Below are positions 45,841-54,985 of a stretch of DNA of 64,000 bases, one piece after another; the stretch's first letter is position 1; each line of letters starts with the position of its first letter. This stretch comes from CAVXZE01 sp963766175 (GTDB taxonomy: Bacteria > Myxococcota_A > UBA9160 > UBA6930). The DNA is taken from NCBI GenBank assembly GCA_963766175.1, contig CAVXZE010000021.1, positions 310,001-374,000 on the forward strand, read 5' to 3'. The notes below the pieces were generated by a model. The model saw nothing but the letters and a program-made list of their open reading frames with translations. It made no database searches and was not told the origin of the DNA. A program made the position numbers and the translations under genes.

Positions 45841-46637
45841 GGGCGAGGCGCGCACGAATCCTCTGCTGGAACGTCAACGGCCTGCGCGCCTGCGCGAAGA
45901 AGGGCTTTCGCGCCTGGCTGCGCCAGTGCGGCGCCGAGATCGTCGGGATCCAGGAGGTCCGCGCCCGGATCGAGCAGCTTCCCAGGGGTATCGGCGACCC
46001 GGAGGGATGGCACACCCACTTCGTCGCCGCGAAGCGACCCGGCTACAGCGGCGTCGGCCTCTACTCCCGTCGGGCTCCGGACCGGATCCACACCGACCTC
46101 GGCGGGCCCCGCTTCGACGAGGAGGGGCGGCTCCAGATAGCGCGCTTCGGACGCCTGGTGCTGGCCAACGTCTACTTCCCCAACGGCAACGGAAAGGACC
46201 GCGACAACAGCCGCGTCCCCTTCAAGCTCGCCTTCTACCGGGCCCTCTTCGATCGCCTGCAGCGAATGCGCAAGGGGGGCTGCCGCGTCCTGGTGATGGG
46301 TGACTTCAACACCGCCCACCGCGAGATCGATCTGGCGCGACCGAAGGAGAACCGGGAGATCAGCGGCTTTCTCCCCGAGGAGAGAGCGGAGCTCGACCGC
46401 TGGCTGGAGGCGGGCTGGATCGACAGCTTCCGTCACTTCGAGAAGGGTCCGGGGAACTACTCGTGGTGGAGCCAGCGCTTCGGCGTTCGCGAGCGAAACG
46501 TCGGCTGGCGCATCGACTACGTCCTCGCCTCACCCGCCGCCATGCGCTACGTCGCCGATGCCTTCATCCAGCCCGAGGTGATGGGTTCGGACCACTGCCC
46601 GGTGGGCGTGGACGTGGACGCCCGGATCTTCAGCTGA
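45837..46637 (+). CDS. xthA: Exonuclease III-type AP endonuclease
   Basis: 266 residues. EEP superfamily motifs: NVNGLRA, QEV (catalytic Glu; commonly QETK), YFPNGNG, GDFNTAH (Asp-Asn pair), WRIDYVLAS and GSDHCPVGV (Asp-His). All metal and phosphate ligands are present. It cuts DNA at abasic sites in base-excision repair and degrades duplex ends. It is translationally coupled to speA, with no obvious functional link. The C-terminus ends shortly after DHCPV as in E. coli XthA (268). Confidence 0.93.
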
Positions 46638-46643
46638 GCCGAG

Positions 46644-48827
46644 TCAACCGTCGGCCAATCCGGCGCGAAACTCGGCGTAGTCGACGAGAGCGCGGAGCGC
46701 GGCGACGGCGCGGTTGGCGCTGGGATAGCAGAGCCGGCCCCCTTCGCGGACACACACCGGGCCCGCGTTGCCGTAGTCCCGATCCGCGTACACCAGCTCG
46801 GTGGCGCTGAGCACGGGCTTGCCGTGGCGCTCGGAGGCCTCGCGGGCCGCCGTCGCGTAGCGGCGATCCTGGCGCTGGTGAAACTCGACGATGCGATCGA
46901 GACCGTACTCCGGATAGAACCCGCCGGAACGGAAAGCGTTGGCCTGAGCCGCCTGGATGCCGAGTCCCAGGTGGATCACGGCGTCCACCTCCGGGTGGGC
47001 GCAGACCAGGTCGAGCACCTCGGGAACCGTATCCCGGGTCTCCCCCCCGGCCAGGTCGATGGGATTGTTCCGGCTCCAGCGAGGGGGAACCATGGTATCG
47101 ATCCGGGCGAGCAGGTCTTCGTGAAGCGGGATCAGCTCCAGCCCGGCGGCGACGCAGGCGTCGGCGGCCAGCACTCCCCAGCCGCCGGCCGTGGTGAGCA
47201 CCACCGTGCGCCGACCCCGGGGCAGCGGCTGGGTCGCGAAGCTGGCCGCCCACTCGAAGGCGCACTCCACGTTTGGGGCACGAATCACCCCGAGCTGCCG
47301 GGAGATCCCGTCGAAGACGCGGTCGTCGCTGGCCATGGCACCGGTGTGACTGGCGGCTGCCCGCTTTCCCTCCGAAGCCACGCCGCCCTTGACGAGCACG
47401 AGGGGCTTGCGAGCGGTGACCGCACGGACCGCCTCGATGAAACGCCCGCCGTCGGAGACCCCCTCCAGATAGGCCAGGGCCACGTGGGTCTCGGGATCGG
47501 CGCCGAAGTATTCGATGTAGTCGGCGAGTCCCGTCTGGGCGGAGTTTCCCGAAGAGAGAGCCTTGGAGACGCCGACACCACTCAGCACCGCGTAGTTGAG
47601 AAAGCTGGAGACCAGATTGCCGCTCTGGCTCACCAGCGAGACGTGACCGGCGGGCGGATTGGGCGCCACGATCTGGGCGCACATCGAACAGCCCGTCGAG
47701 ATCACTCCCTGACCGTTGGGACCGGCAACCAGCATGCCGAGCTGGTTGGCCACGTCGACGAGCTCCTTCTCCCGGAGCTTCCCCTTGGCGCCAGCCTCCC
47801 CGTAGCCGCCACTGGCGATGAAGGCGGCCCGCACCCCCCGCTGCGCGCAGGCGCGGAGCAACTCGATGTTCACCTGATTCGGCGTGCAGACGAAGACGAG
47901 ATCGGCGCGGCCCTCGGGGACTTCCGACACGTCGCGCAGCGTGGCGCGGCCGAGGATCTCCACGCCATCCCGGTTCACCGGGAAGATCTCACCCTGATAG
48001 CCGAAGCGAAGCAAATTGTGGTAGGCGGTGAAGCCGAACTTTCCGGGATGGGAGGAGACGCCGGCGACCACGATTCCGCGGGGATCGAAGAGGGGCCGGA
48101 AGCGCTCGATGATCTCCTCGTCGCGACGCGGCTTCGTCGCGGGTCGGGGCTCGGCGGGGACCTCGGCGATCTCGACCAGTGCGTCCACGGCCACGGGCCT
48201 GGCTCCGCGGAGAATCACCGGATTCAGATCGACGCTGGCCACCTCGGGATGTTCGACACCCAGGCGGCCGAGGCCCACCAGGACGTCGACCAGGGCCTCC
48301 TGGTCGGCGGCGGGCTCGCCCCGGAAGGGCTGCGTAATCAGGTGACTGGCGGCGAGCCGGCCGATCATCCCCCGGGCCTCCCGCCGCGAGAGCGGGGCGG
48401 CGGCGAAGGCGACGTCGCCGAGCGCTTCGGTCAGGATGCCCCCCAGGCCGAGCACGACACAGGATCCGAACTGGGGATCGCGCACCAGGCCGGCGATCAG
48501 CTCCCGGCGCCCCGCCACCATCTCCGCCACCAGGAGCTGGACCTCCCCGTCCTCGGGACGGCTCCGCGCCAGGAGATCCTCCGCGGCCTCGCGCACCGCC
48601 TCCACGCTCCCGAGACCGAGGCGAACCAGGTCCCGCTCGGTCTTGTGGGCGATCGCGTCGCCGCAGAGCTTGAGCACCACCGGAAGGCCGATCTCCGTCG
48701 CGGCGGACTCCGCCGCCGCGGCGTCGGCAGCGAGCCGCTCGCGACTCACGGGAATCCCGTAGGAGGCGAGCAGCTGCTTCGAGGCAAACTCCGAGAGTGT
48801 CGATGATCCGTTGTCCATCGCAGGCAA
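46644..48827 (-). CDS. ADP-forming acyl/acetyl-CoA synthetase, ATP-grasp-first arrangement
   Basis: 727 residues. The ATP-grasp (beta-type) domain is N-terminal (KLCGDAIAHKTERDLVRLGL, ELIAGLVRDPQFG), followed by the CoA-binding Rossmann domain (FDPRGIVVAGVSSHPGKFGFTAYHNLLRFGY) and the ligase domain, with the phospho-His near residue 494 in AASHTGAMASDD. The order is reversed relative to the alpha-beta fusions of Pat/ACD proteins. It reversibly converts acyl-CoA, ADP and Pi to acid, CoA and ATP, so it can gain ATP from acetyl- or propionyl-CoA. No N-acetyltransferase domain is attached. Divergent from the AGCS gene. Substrate is unknown; propionyl-CoA from side-chain cleavage would be attractive. 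Confidence 0.88.
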   Translation of the reverse strand: MPAMDNGSSTLSEFASKQLLASYGIPVSRERLAADAAAAESAATEIGLPVVLKLCGDAIAHKTERDLVRLGLGSVEAVREAAEDLLARSRPEDGEVQLLVAEMVAGRRELIAGLVRDPQFGSCVVLGLGGILTEALGDVAFAAAPLSRREARGMIGRLAASHLITQPFRGEPAADQEALVDVLVGLGRLGVEHPEVASVDLNPVILRGARPVAVDALVEIAEVPAEPRPATKPRRDEEIIERFRPLFDPRGIVVAGVSSHPGKFGFTAYHNLLRFGYQGEIFPVNRDGVEILGRATLRDVSEVPEGRADLVFVCTPNQVNIELLRACAQRGVRAAFIASGGYGEAGAKGKLREKELVDVANQLGMLVAGPNGQGVISTGCSMCAQIVAPNPPAGHVSLVSQSGNLVSSFLNYAVLSGVGVSKALSSGNSAQTGLADYIEYFGADPETHVALAYLEGVSDGGRFIEAVRAVTARKPLVLVKGGVASEGKRAAASHTGAMASDDRVFDGISRQLGVIRAPNVECAFEWAASFATQPLPRGRRTVVLTTAGGWGVLAADACVAAGLELIPLHEDLLARIDTMVPPRWSRNNPIDLAGGETRDTVPEVLDLVCAHPEVDAVIHLGLGIQAAQANAFRSGGFYPEYGLDRIVEFHQRQDRRYATAAREASERHGKPVLSATELVYADRDYGNAGPVCVREGGRLCYPSANRAVAALRALVDYAEFRAGLADG

Positions 48828-48943
48828 CCTGAATTCCGATCGTTTTGCGGACTGAACCGAGGCGCTTATCCTAGCCCGGATTGTTCCTGAAGCTCGTAGC
48901 GAGGTTCGCCGATCCGACGGCAGCCACTCTGGAGTAGCAGGCC

Positions 48944-50431
48944 GTGGACCAACAGGGCGTGGATGCGGGCCAGGGGTTCTTCGCCAGTCTCGACGGGCTC
49001 TTCGCCGAGTGGGTGGTGGGACCCATCCGAGCGGTCTTCATGTTCGATCTCGCCTTCTGGGACAATGGCACCGCGGGCGAGATCGAGCTTCCGCTGGTGG
49101 TGGTGTGGCTGCTCCTCGGCGCGGTCTTCTTCACGCTTCGCTTCCACTTCGTGAACCTGCGCGCCTTCCGCCACGCTCTTGACTGCGTGCGGGGGCGCTA
49201 CTCGCGGCCGGATGACCCGGGCGAGATCTCCCACTTCCAGGCGCTCTCTGCGGCGCTCTCCGCCACCGTCGGACTCGGCAACATCGCCGGCGTCGGCTTC
49301 GCAGTGGCGATGGGAGGACCAGGAGCCGTGGTGTGGATGGTGCTCGCCGGCATCCTCGGCATGAGCTCCAAGTTCGCCGAGTGCACCCTCGGCCAGAAAT
49401 ACCGCATCGTCCGCGCCGACGGACACGTCTCCGGTGGCCCGATGCACTACCTGCGCACCGGGCTCGCAGAGATCGGACTCGGTCGCCTCGGTCGCCTGCT
49501 CGCCGTCCTCTTCGCATTGATGTGCATCGGCGGGAGCTTCGGCGGCGGCAACATGTTCCAGTCCAACCAGTCCTATGCGCAGGTTTCCCACGTACTGCCG
49601 TTTCTGGGCGATTGGCTGGGCGCGGCGGCCTTTGGCGCCGTGCTCTGCTTCTTCGTGGGTCTCGTGATCATGGGCGGCATCAAGCGCATCGGCGAGGTGG
49701 CGGCAACCCTCGTTCCGGTGATGTGCATCGTCTACGTGGCCTGTGGGCTGCTGATCCTCGCGGTCAACGCCGGAGAGCTGGGCTGGGCATTCGCCACCGT
49801 GGTGCGCGAGGCCTTCTCGCCCGGCGCCGTGGCCGGTGGCTTCGTCGGCTCGATGATCCAGGGCTTCCGACGCGCCGCATTCTCGAACGAGGCGGGTGTC
49901 GGCTCGGCCGCCATCGCCCACTCGGCCGCCAGCACCCCCGAACCGGTTCGCGAGGGTGTGGTGGCCCTGCTCGAGCCCTTCATCGACACGGTCATCGTCT
50001 GCACCATGACCGGCCTGGTGATCGTGGTGACGCGCTCCTACGTCGGCGTGGATCCCGATGAGGCGGGCATCAACCTCACCTCGGACGCCTTCGCGACAGT
50101 GTTTCCCTGGTTCCCCGCAGTGCTCGCCATCATCGCCGTGCTGTTCGCCTTCAGCACCATGATCTCCTGGAGCTACTATGGTGAGCAGTGCTGGGTATGG
50201 CTCTTCGGGCTGCGCTCGATCTACCTGTACAAGCTGGTGTTCCTGCTCTTCGCGTTCCTGGGGGCCATGTTCGCGCCGGGCTCGGTGCTCGATTTCGGGG
50301 ACTACATGATCCTCGGCATGGCCTTCCCCAACATCCTCGGCGTCGTGCTGCTTTCCGGAGTGGTGAAGAGGGCCCTCGACGACTACATGGCCCGCCTCGC
50401 TTCGGGAGAGATCACGCCGACCGAGAAGTAG
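48944..50431 (+). CDS. AGCS-family alanine/glycine:sodium symporter
   Basis: 495 residues from GTG 48944 with GGAGTAG before it. About ten membrane segments. The family signature is NEAGVGSAAIAHSAA (about residues 312-326) with GPGAVVWMVLAGILGMSSKFAECTLGQKYR and FSTMISWSYYGEQCW. It imports D- or L-alanine or glycine with Na+. N-terminal residues 1-25 are hydrophilic and precede the first helix. It is monocistronic as judged by a hairpin directly downstream (50435-50463) and a separate ribosome site for the next gene. Confidence 0.93.
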   Translation: MDQQGVDAGQGFFASLDGLFAEWVVGPIRAVFMFDLAFWDNGTAGEIELPLVVVWLLLGAVFFTLRFHFVNLRAFRHALDCVRGRYSRPDDPGEISHFQALSAALSATVGLGNIAGVGFAVAMGGPGAVVWMVLAGILGMSSKFAECTLGQKYRIVRADGHVSGGPMHYLRTGLAEIGLGRLGRLLAVLFALMCIGGSFGGGNMFQSNQSYAQVSHVLPFLGDWLGAAAFGAVLCFFVGLVIMGGIKRIGEVAATLVPVMCIVYVACGLLILAVNAGELGWAFATVVREAFSPGAVAGGFVGSMIQGFRRAAFSNEAGVGSAAIAHSAASTPEPVREGVVALLEPFIDTVIVCTMTGLVIVVTRSYVGVDPDEAGINLTSDAFATVFPWFPAVLAIIAVLFAFSTMISWSYYGEQCWVWLFGLRSIYLYKLVFLLFAFLGAMFAPGSVLDFGDYMILGMAFPNILGVVLLSGVVKRALDDYMARLASGEITPTEK

Positions 50432-50434
50432 AGT

Positions 50435-50463
50435 GGGGACGTTGTTGAATGCTCAACGTCCCC
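50435..50463 (+). terminator. GGGGACGTTG hairpin after the AGCS gene
   Basis: GGGGACGTTG (50435-50444), nine-base loop and CAACGTCCCC (50454-50463) are perfectly complementary. It starts 4 bp after the stop codon. It shares its 5' arm and TTGAA loop text with the hairpins at 25341 and 41208, and has the same apparent role at a gene end. Confidence 0.6.
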
Positions 50464-50500
50464 GGCTCTGTAGACTACGATGGTAGACAGGAGGACCCAG

Positions 50501-51379
50501 ATGGACTTCGGACGACTCGGCGTGTGGACCTGGATCGATACGATGAGCGCAGCGGACGTGGCGGACTTCGCCGTCAAGATCGAGGAGCTCGGCTACTCGA
50601 TGCTCTGGGTGCCGGAGGCCGTGGGACGCGATCCCTTCACCATCCTGGGATACCTGGCGGCCCGGACCTCGAAGCTGAAGCTCGCGACCGGCATCGCGAA
50701 CATCTACGCGCGCGACGCCATGACCATGCGAGCGATTCAGCACACCCTGGCCGAGGCATCCGGTGGGCGCTTCGTTCTCGGTCTGGGCGTCTCCCACGCG
50801 CCGATGGTCACCGGGATCCGGGGGCACGAGTACGGGAAGCCGGTCACCACCATGCGCAACTACCTCGACACCATGGAGAAGGCCCTCTACGTGGGACCGA
50901 AGGCGGACGAGGAGGCGCCGGTGGTGCTCGCGGCGCTGCGTCCGAACATGCTGCGCCTTGCGGCCGAGAAGACCCGTGGCGCCCATCCCTACTTCGTGCC
51001 TCCCGAGCACACCGCGCGGGCGCGGGAGATCCTCGGTGAGGGTCCGATCCTCGCTCCCGAGCAGAAGGTGCTGCTCGAGACCGACGCGAGCCGGGCGCGC
51101 GAGATCGCCCGGGCCAACATGAAGACCTACCTCGCCCTGCCGAACTACCAGAACAACCTCCGCTGGCTGGGCTTCGGCGACGACGACCTGGCCGACGGCG
51201 GCAGCGATCGCCTGGTCGATGCCATCGTCGCCTGGGGAGACGAGAAGGCCATCGCGGAGCGCATCCAGGCCCATCACGACGCCGGTGCGGATCACGTCTG
51301 CATCCAGCCTTTCCGGGCGGACGGAGTCCCGGGGCCGGATCTGCGCATCCTGGAGGCGCTGGCGCCGGCGAAGAACTGA
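50501..51379 (+). CDS. LLM-class F420-type oxidoreductase
   Basis: 292 residues; ATG 50501 has AGGAGG six bases upstream, better than the in-frame ATG at 50480. Bacterial-luciferase-like TIM barrel: FGRLGVWTWIDTMSAADVADFAVKIEELGYSMLWVPEAVGRDPF, TGIANIYARDAMTMRA, GRFVLGLGVSHAPMV. The set is typical of the TIGR03620-type F420-dependent group, which uses the deazaflavin F420 or FMN. Only 2 bp separate it from the AGPS-like gene, so they are co-translated. Cofactor identity and substrate cannot be settled from the sequence; no F420-synthesis gene is in the window. Confidence 0.85.
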   Translation: MDFGRLGVWTWIDTMSAADVADFAVKIEELGYSMLWVPEAVGRDPFTILGYLAARTSKLKLATGIANIYARDAMTMRAIQHTLAEASGGRFVLGLGVSHAPMVTGIRGHEYGKPVTTMRNYLDTMEKALYVGPKADEEAPVVLAALRPNMLRLAAEKTRGAHPYFVPPEHTARAREILGEGPILAPEQKVLLETDASRAREIARANMKTYLALPNYQNNLRWLGFGDDDLADGGSDRLVDAIVAWGDEKAIAERIQAHHDAGADHVCIQPFRADGVPGPDLRILEALAPAKN

Positions 51380-51381
51380 CC

Positions 51382-53013
51382 ATGGCGCGGGAGCAAATTC
51401 GCAAGTTCTGGGGCTGGGGAATCGAGGGCGAGGGGCCGAGCGCCGAGCAGGCCGAAGGCGTGGCGAAGCTCCTCTCCGCCGGATTCGGCGGGGTCGCGCT
51501 GACGCGGCGGGATCCACCTCGGATCGAGGACATCACCCTCCCCGCGCCCCGGATCGCACCCCCGGCGAGCCTGGCGGGGATCTGCTCCAGCGATCCCCTG
51601 GAGCGGGCGGGGCACAGCTACGGGAAGTCCTTCCGCGACGTGGTGCGCGCCTTTCGCGGTGACTTCCAGCGTCCTCCGGACTTCGTGGCACGGCCGCGCT
51701 CCGAGGCGGAGGTGGTCTCCCTCCTCGACTGGTGCGGCGATTCGCGGGCTGCGGCCATCCCCTATGGCGGCGGCTCGAGTGTGGTCGGCGGTGTGGAGAC
51801 GTCCGTCGAGGGCGACTACGCCGGCGTCGTCTCGATCGATCTGGGCCGCCTCGACCGGGTGCTGGAAATCGACCGCGTCTCCCGGGCGGCGCGCATCCAG
51901 GCCGGTGTGTTGGGCCCGAGCCTCGAGGATCAGCTACGCCCCCACGGCCTCACCCTGCGCCACTTCCCCCAGTCCTTCGAGTTCTCGAGCCTCGGCGGCT
52001 GGATCGCCACCCGCGCCGGGGGTCACTACGCCACCCTCTACACCCACATCGACGACTTCGTGGAATCGCTCCGCACCGTGACGCCAACGGGTGTCATGGA
52101 GAGCCGACGGGTTCCGGGCTCCGGGGCGGGGGTGAGTCCCGACCGGCTGGTGATCGGCTCCGAGGGAATCCTGGGCGTGATCGTCGAGGCGTGGATGCGA
52201 CTTCAGGACCGGCCCAGCTTCCGCGCCTCCACCTCGGTCCGGTTCGAAGGAGAGGCCGGCTTCGCGCGGGGCGCCGAGGCGGTGCGGGCCTTGAGCCAGT
52301 CCGGGCTCTCGCCTTCGAACTGCCGTCTGCTCGACCCGACGGAGGCCCTGACCTCCGGGGCCGGATCCGGACGGGAGGCAGTGCTCGTGCTCGGCTTCGA
52401 GTCCGCCGACCATCCCCTCGACGCGTGGATGGCTCGCGCGGTGGAGTGTTGTCGAGACGCCGGAGGCGTGGTCCCCGAAGACGCGGTGCGCACTCGAACT
52501 GCCGCCGAGAGCGAAGGCGGAGACCGCGCGGGTGCGGCGGGAGCCTGGCGCCAGGCCTTTCTGCAGGCGCCCTATCTCCGCGACCTGCTCGTCTCCATGT
52601 CGGTGCTCGTCGAGACCTTCGAGACCGCCATCACCTGGGATCGCTTCGAATCGTTCCACCGGGAGGTGATGGCGACGGCAGGCGACGCGGTGAAGCGGGT
52701 CTGCGGTGCGGGATCGGTCGCCTGTCGCTTTACCCACGTCTATCCGGACGGCCCCGCGCCCTACTACACCCTGCTCGCGCCCACCCGCCGGGGCAGCGAG
52801 CTCGAGCAGTGGGCCGAGATCAAGGCAGCCGCCAGCGAGGCGGTCCTGGAGCTGGGCGGCACCATCACCCATCACCACGCCATCGGCAGGGATCACCGGC
52901 CCTGGTATGACCGCCAGCGCCCCGATGCCTTCGCCCGCGCCCTCGGCGCCGCCAAGCAGGAGCTGGACCCCGCGGGGATTCTGAATCCCGGCGTCCTCAT
53001 CGACACTGGGTAG
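51382..53013 (+). CDS. FAD-binding oxidase, alkyldihydroxyacetonephosphate synthase-like
   Basis: 543 residues of the VAO/PCMH family. FAD-binding segment: PPDFVARPRSEAEVVSLLDW, then AIPYGGGSSVVGGVE and HFPQSFEFSSLGGWIATRAGGHYATLYTHIDDF, the ether-lipid-synthase layout. C-terminal THHHAIGRDHRPWY corresponds to the catalytic His-rich loop of AGPS. KFWGWG at residues 8-13 is also a family hallmark. AGPS makes the ether bond from acyl-DHAP and a fatty alcohol; bacterial relatives may do that or oxidise other substrates. The peroxisomal-targeting and N-terminal extension of eukaryotic AGPS is missing. The gene is coupled to the LLM enzyme and not to an acyltransferase, so the ether-lipid role is inferred. 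Confidence 0.82.
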   Translation: MAREQIRKFWGWGIEGEGPSAEQAEGVAKLLSAGFGGVALTRRDPPRIEDITLPAPRIAPPASLAGICSSDPLERAGHSYGKSFRDVVRAFRGDFQRPPDFVARPRSEAEVVSLLDWCGDSRAAAIPYGGGSSVVGGVETSVEGDYAGVVSIDLGRLDRVLEIDRVSRAARIQAGVLGPSLEDQLRPHGLTLRHFPQSFEFSSLGGWIATRAGGHYATLYTHIDDFVESLRTVTPTGVMESRRVPGSGAGVSPDRLVIGSEGILGVIVEAWMRLQDRPSFRASTSVRFEGEAGFARGAEAVRALSQSGLSPSNCRLLDPTEALTSGAGSGREAVLVLGFESADHPLDAWMARAVECCRDAGGVVPEDAVRTRTAAESEGGDRAGAAGAWRQAFLQAPYLRDLLVSMSVLVETFETAITWDRFESFHREVMATAGDAVKRVCGAGSVACRFTHVYPDGPAPYYTLLAPTRRGSELEQWAEIKAAASEAVLELGGTITHHHAIGRDHRPWYDRQRPDAFARALGAAKQELDPAGILNPGVLIDTG

Positions 53014-53079
53014 GCCGCCTTCTCACCGGCTCACCTGGCGGGAGCACCGAGAGCACCAGAGGCGGAGATCACTTGCTTT

Positions 53080-53099
53080 GATATATCGTAAGATATATC
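53080..53099. promoter_or_regulatory. PadR-type palindromic operator GATATATC-GTAA-GATATATC
   Basis: Two copies of the self-palindrome GATATATC 4 bp apart form a 20-bp dyad 39 bp before the padR start. Related ATATATCG-type dyads precede many autoregulated PadR genes. It is the only AT-rich island in an otherwise high-GC 125-bp gap. Confidence 0.6.
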
Positions 53100-53138
53100 T
53101 TATGACCTATCGAACGATTGCGCCCGAGGAGAAATTCC

Positions 53139-53684
53139 ATGATGGACTGTGGACCTCCGCATCGACGTCACAGGAGACATAGCCGTCGCCGGCGGCGGAG
53201 CTGGCGGCCGACAGGCCGGTTCTTCGGCCCCGGCGAGGTCCGTCTGGCCCTGCTCTCACTGCTCGGGGAGCGACCCCAGCACGGCTACGAGCTGATGAAG
53301 CAGCTGGAGGAGCGCTCCGGCGGAATGTACCGGGCCAGCGCGGGCACCGTGTACCCGACTCTCGCGCAGCTCCAGGACGAGGGACTGGTTGCCTCGGACA
53401 GTGAAGGGGGCAAGCGGATCTACCGACTCACCGACGCGGGTCGCGAGGAGCTCGAGGAGAGCGCCGAGACCGTCGAAGACATCTGGCAGCGTGCGGAGCA
53501 GATCGGAGACTGGGGCGAGGCCTTCGACCCGGAGGTCGCCGAGCTGGTCCGTCCCGCGCTGCGCCTGCTGCGAACCGTGGTCAAGGTGGCCGCGCGGCGG
53601 GGCGACGATCCCGAGGTGGTCGATCGGGTCCGGGAGATCCTGGAGCGCGCCAAGGACGAGATCGGCGAGCTTCGCCGCGCCTGA
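53139..53684 (+). CDS. PadR-family regulator with His/Arg-rich N-terminus (YqjI-like)
   Basis: 181 residues from ATG 53139 (GAGGAGA seven bases upstream). The first 30 residues, MDCGPPHRRHRRHSRRRRRSWRP, are Cys/His/Arg-rich, then RFFGPGEVRLALLSLLGERPQHGYELMKQLEERSGGMYRASAGTVYPTLAQLQDEG gives the PadR winged helix (about 34-95), with a C-terminal dimerisation helix. E. coli YqjI, a nickel/iron-responsive PadR, has a longer His-rich N-terminus before the same GRRFFGHGELRL-type start. Here the potential metal region is shortened and Arg-dominated. It probably represses its own promoter through the palindrome at 53080-53099. Control of the downstream dapL operon is possible. Confidence 0.82.
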   Translation: MMDCGPPHRRHRRHSRRRRRSWRPTGRFFGPGEVRLALLSLLGERPQHGYELMKQLEERSGGMYRASAGTVYPTLAQLQDEGLVASDSEGGKRIYRLTDAGREELEESAETVEDIWQRAEQIGDWGEAFDPEVAELVRPALRLLRTVVKVAARRGDDPEVVDRVREILERAKDEIGELRRA

Positions 53685-53718
53685 ACGCCCATAGAACGAC
53701 CCGCTATTCTTCGCGCCA

Positions 53719-54975
53719 ATGGCGCAGGTGAACGACAGCTACGGGAAGCTGCAGGCCGGCTATCTCTTTCCGGAGATCCAGCGGCGCGTCCAGGCGTTCC
53801 AGGATTCTCAACCCGATGCCGCGATCATCCGGCTCGGGATCGGCGACGTGACCCTTCCGCTGGCGGCGGCGGTCGTGGACGCCCTGCACGCGGCCGTCGA
53901 GGAGATGGCCACTGCCGAGGGCTTCCGCGGATACGGGCCGGACCAGGGCTACGACTTCCTGCTCGACGCGATCCGCGAGCACGACTACCTGACCCGAGGG
54001 GTCGAGATCGACCGCGAGGAAATCTTCGTCTCCGACGGAAGCAAGCAGGACAGCGGGAACATCCAGGAGATCTTCGGTCAGGACTGCCGGATCGCCGTCA
54101 CGGACCCCGTCTATCCCGTCTACGTGGACACCAACGTGATGGCGGGTCGCACCGGCGAGAGGGACGAGGTGGGCCACTATGCCGGCATCCTCTACCTGCC
54201 CGCCACCGAGGAGAACGGCTTCGTCCCGGATCCACCCGAGGAACCAGTGGACCTCGCCTACCTCTGCTCGCCCAACAACCCCACCGGAAGCGTGATGTCG
54301 CGGGAAAGTGTGCAGCGCTGGGTCGCCTGGGCGCGGCGCAACGACGCCGTGCTGATCTTCGACGCGGCCTACGATGCCTTCATCACCGATCCCGAGCTTC
54401 CGCGCTCGATCTACGAGATCGAGGGCTCCCGCGAGTGCGCCATCGAGATGCGCAGCTTCTCGAAGCGCGCGGGCTTTACCGGAGTGCGCTGCGCCTACAC
54501 CGTCGTTCCCCGCGAGCTCACCGGCTCGAGCGCCTCCGGGGAGCGCATCTCACTGAACCGACTCTGGGCGCGCCGTCAGTCGACCAAGTTCAACTCCGTC
54601 CCCTACCTGGTGCAGCGCGCCGCCGCGGCGGTCTACTCTCCCGAGGGCAGCAAGCAGACCGGCGAGCAGGTGGCCTACTACATGGAGAACGCCCGGCAGA
54701 TCCGCGAGGGTCTGACCGCGTCCGGCTTCAAGGTCTTCGCCGGGATTCACGCTCCCTACATCTGGATCCGAACTCCCGATGGGCTCTCCTCCTGGGAGTT
54801 CTTCGATCGGCTCCTCTCCGAGACCCACGTGGTCGGCACCCCCGGCTCCGGCTTCGGCCCTTCCGGTGAAGGGTATTTCCGGATCTCGGCGTTCAACTCC
54901 CGCGAGAACGTGAGCCAAGCCATTCAACGGATCGGCGAAGCCTTCGGTGAGCCAATCGAGACCGAGCGAAGCTAG
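53719..54975 (+). CDS. dapL: LL-diaminopimelate aminotransferase
   Basis: 418 residues. Fold-I PLP enzyme with the DapL opening YGKLQAGYLFPEIQRRV, GIGDVTLPL, SDGSKQDSGNIQEIFG, SPNNPTGSVM and the Schiff-base Lys249 in SFSKRAGFTGVRCAY. It converts L-tetrahydrodipicolinate to LL-diaminopimelate in one step, bypassing the succinylase or acetylase routes, for lysine and peptidoglycan. DapL occurs in chlamydiae, cyanobacteria, plants and many deltaproteobacteria. The gene starts 34 bp after padR and precedes the radical SAM gene by 10 bp. Confidence 0.92.
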   Translation: MAQVNDSYGKLQAGYLFPEIQRRVQAFQDSQPDAAIIRLGIGDVTLPLAAAVVDALHAAVEEMATAEGFRGYGPDQGYDFLLDAIREHDYLTRGVEIDREEIFVSDGSKQDSGNIQEIFGQDCRIAVTDPVYPVYVDTNVMAGRTGERDEVGHYAGILYLPATEENGFVPDPPEEPVDLAYLCSPNNPTGSVMSRESVQRWVAWARRNDAVLIFDAAYDAFITDPELPRSIYEIEGSRECAIEMRSFSKRAGFTGVRCAYTVVPRELTGSSASGERISLNRLWARRQSTKFNSVPYLVQRAAAAVYSPEGSKQTGEQVAYYMENARQIREGLTASGFKVFAGIHAPYIWIRTPDGLSSWEFFDRLLSETHVVGTPGSGFGPSGEGYFRISAFNSRENVSQAIQRIGEAFGEPIETERS

Positions 54976-54985
54976 GCCTCCACGG

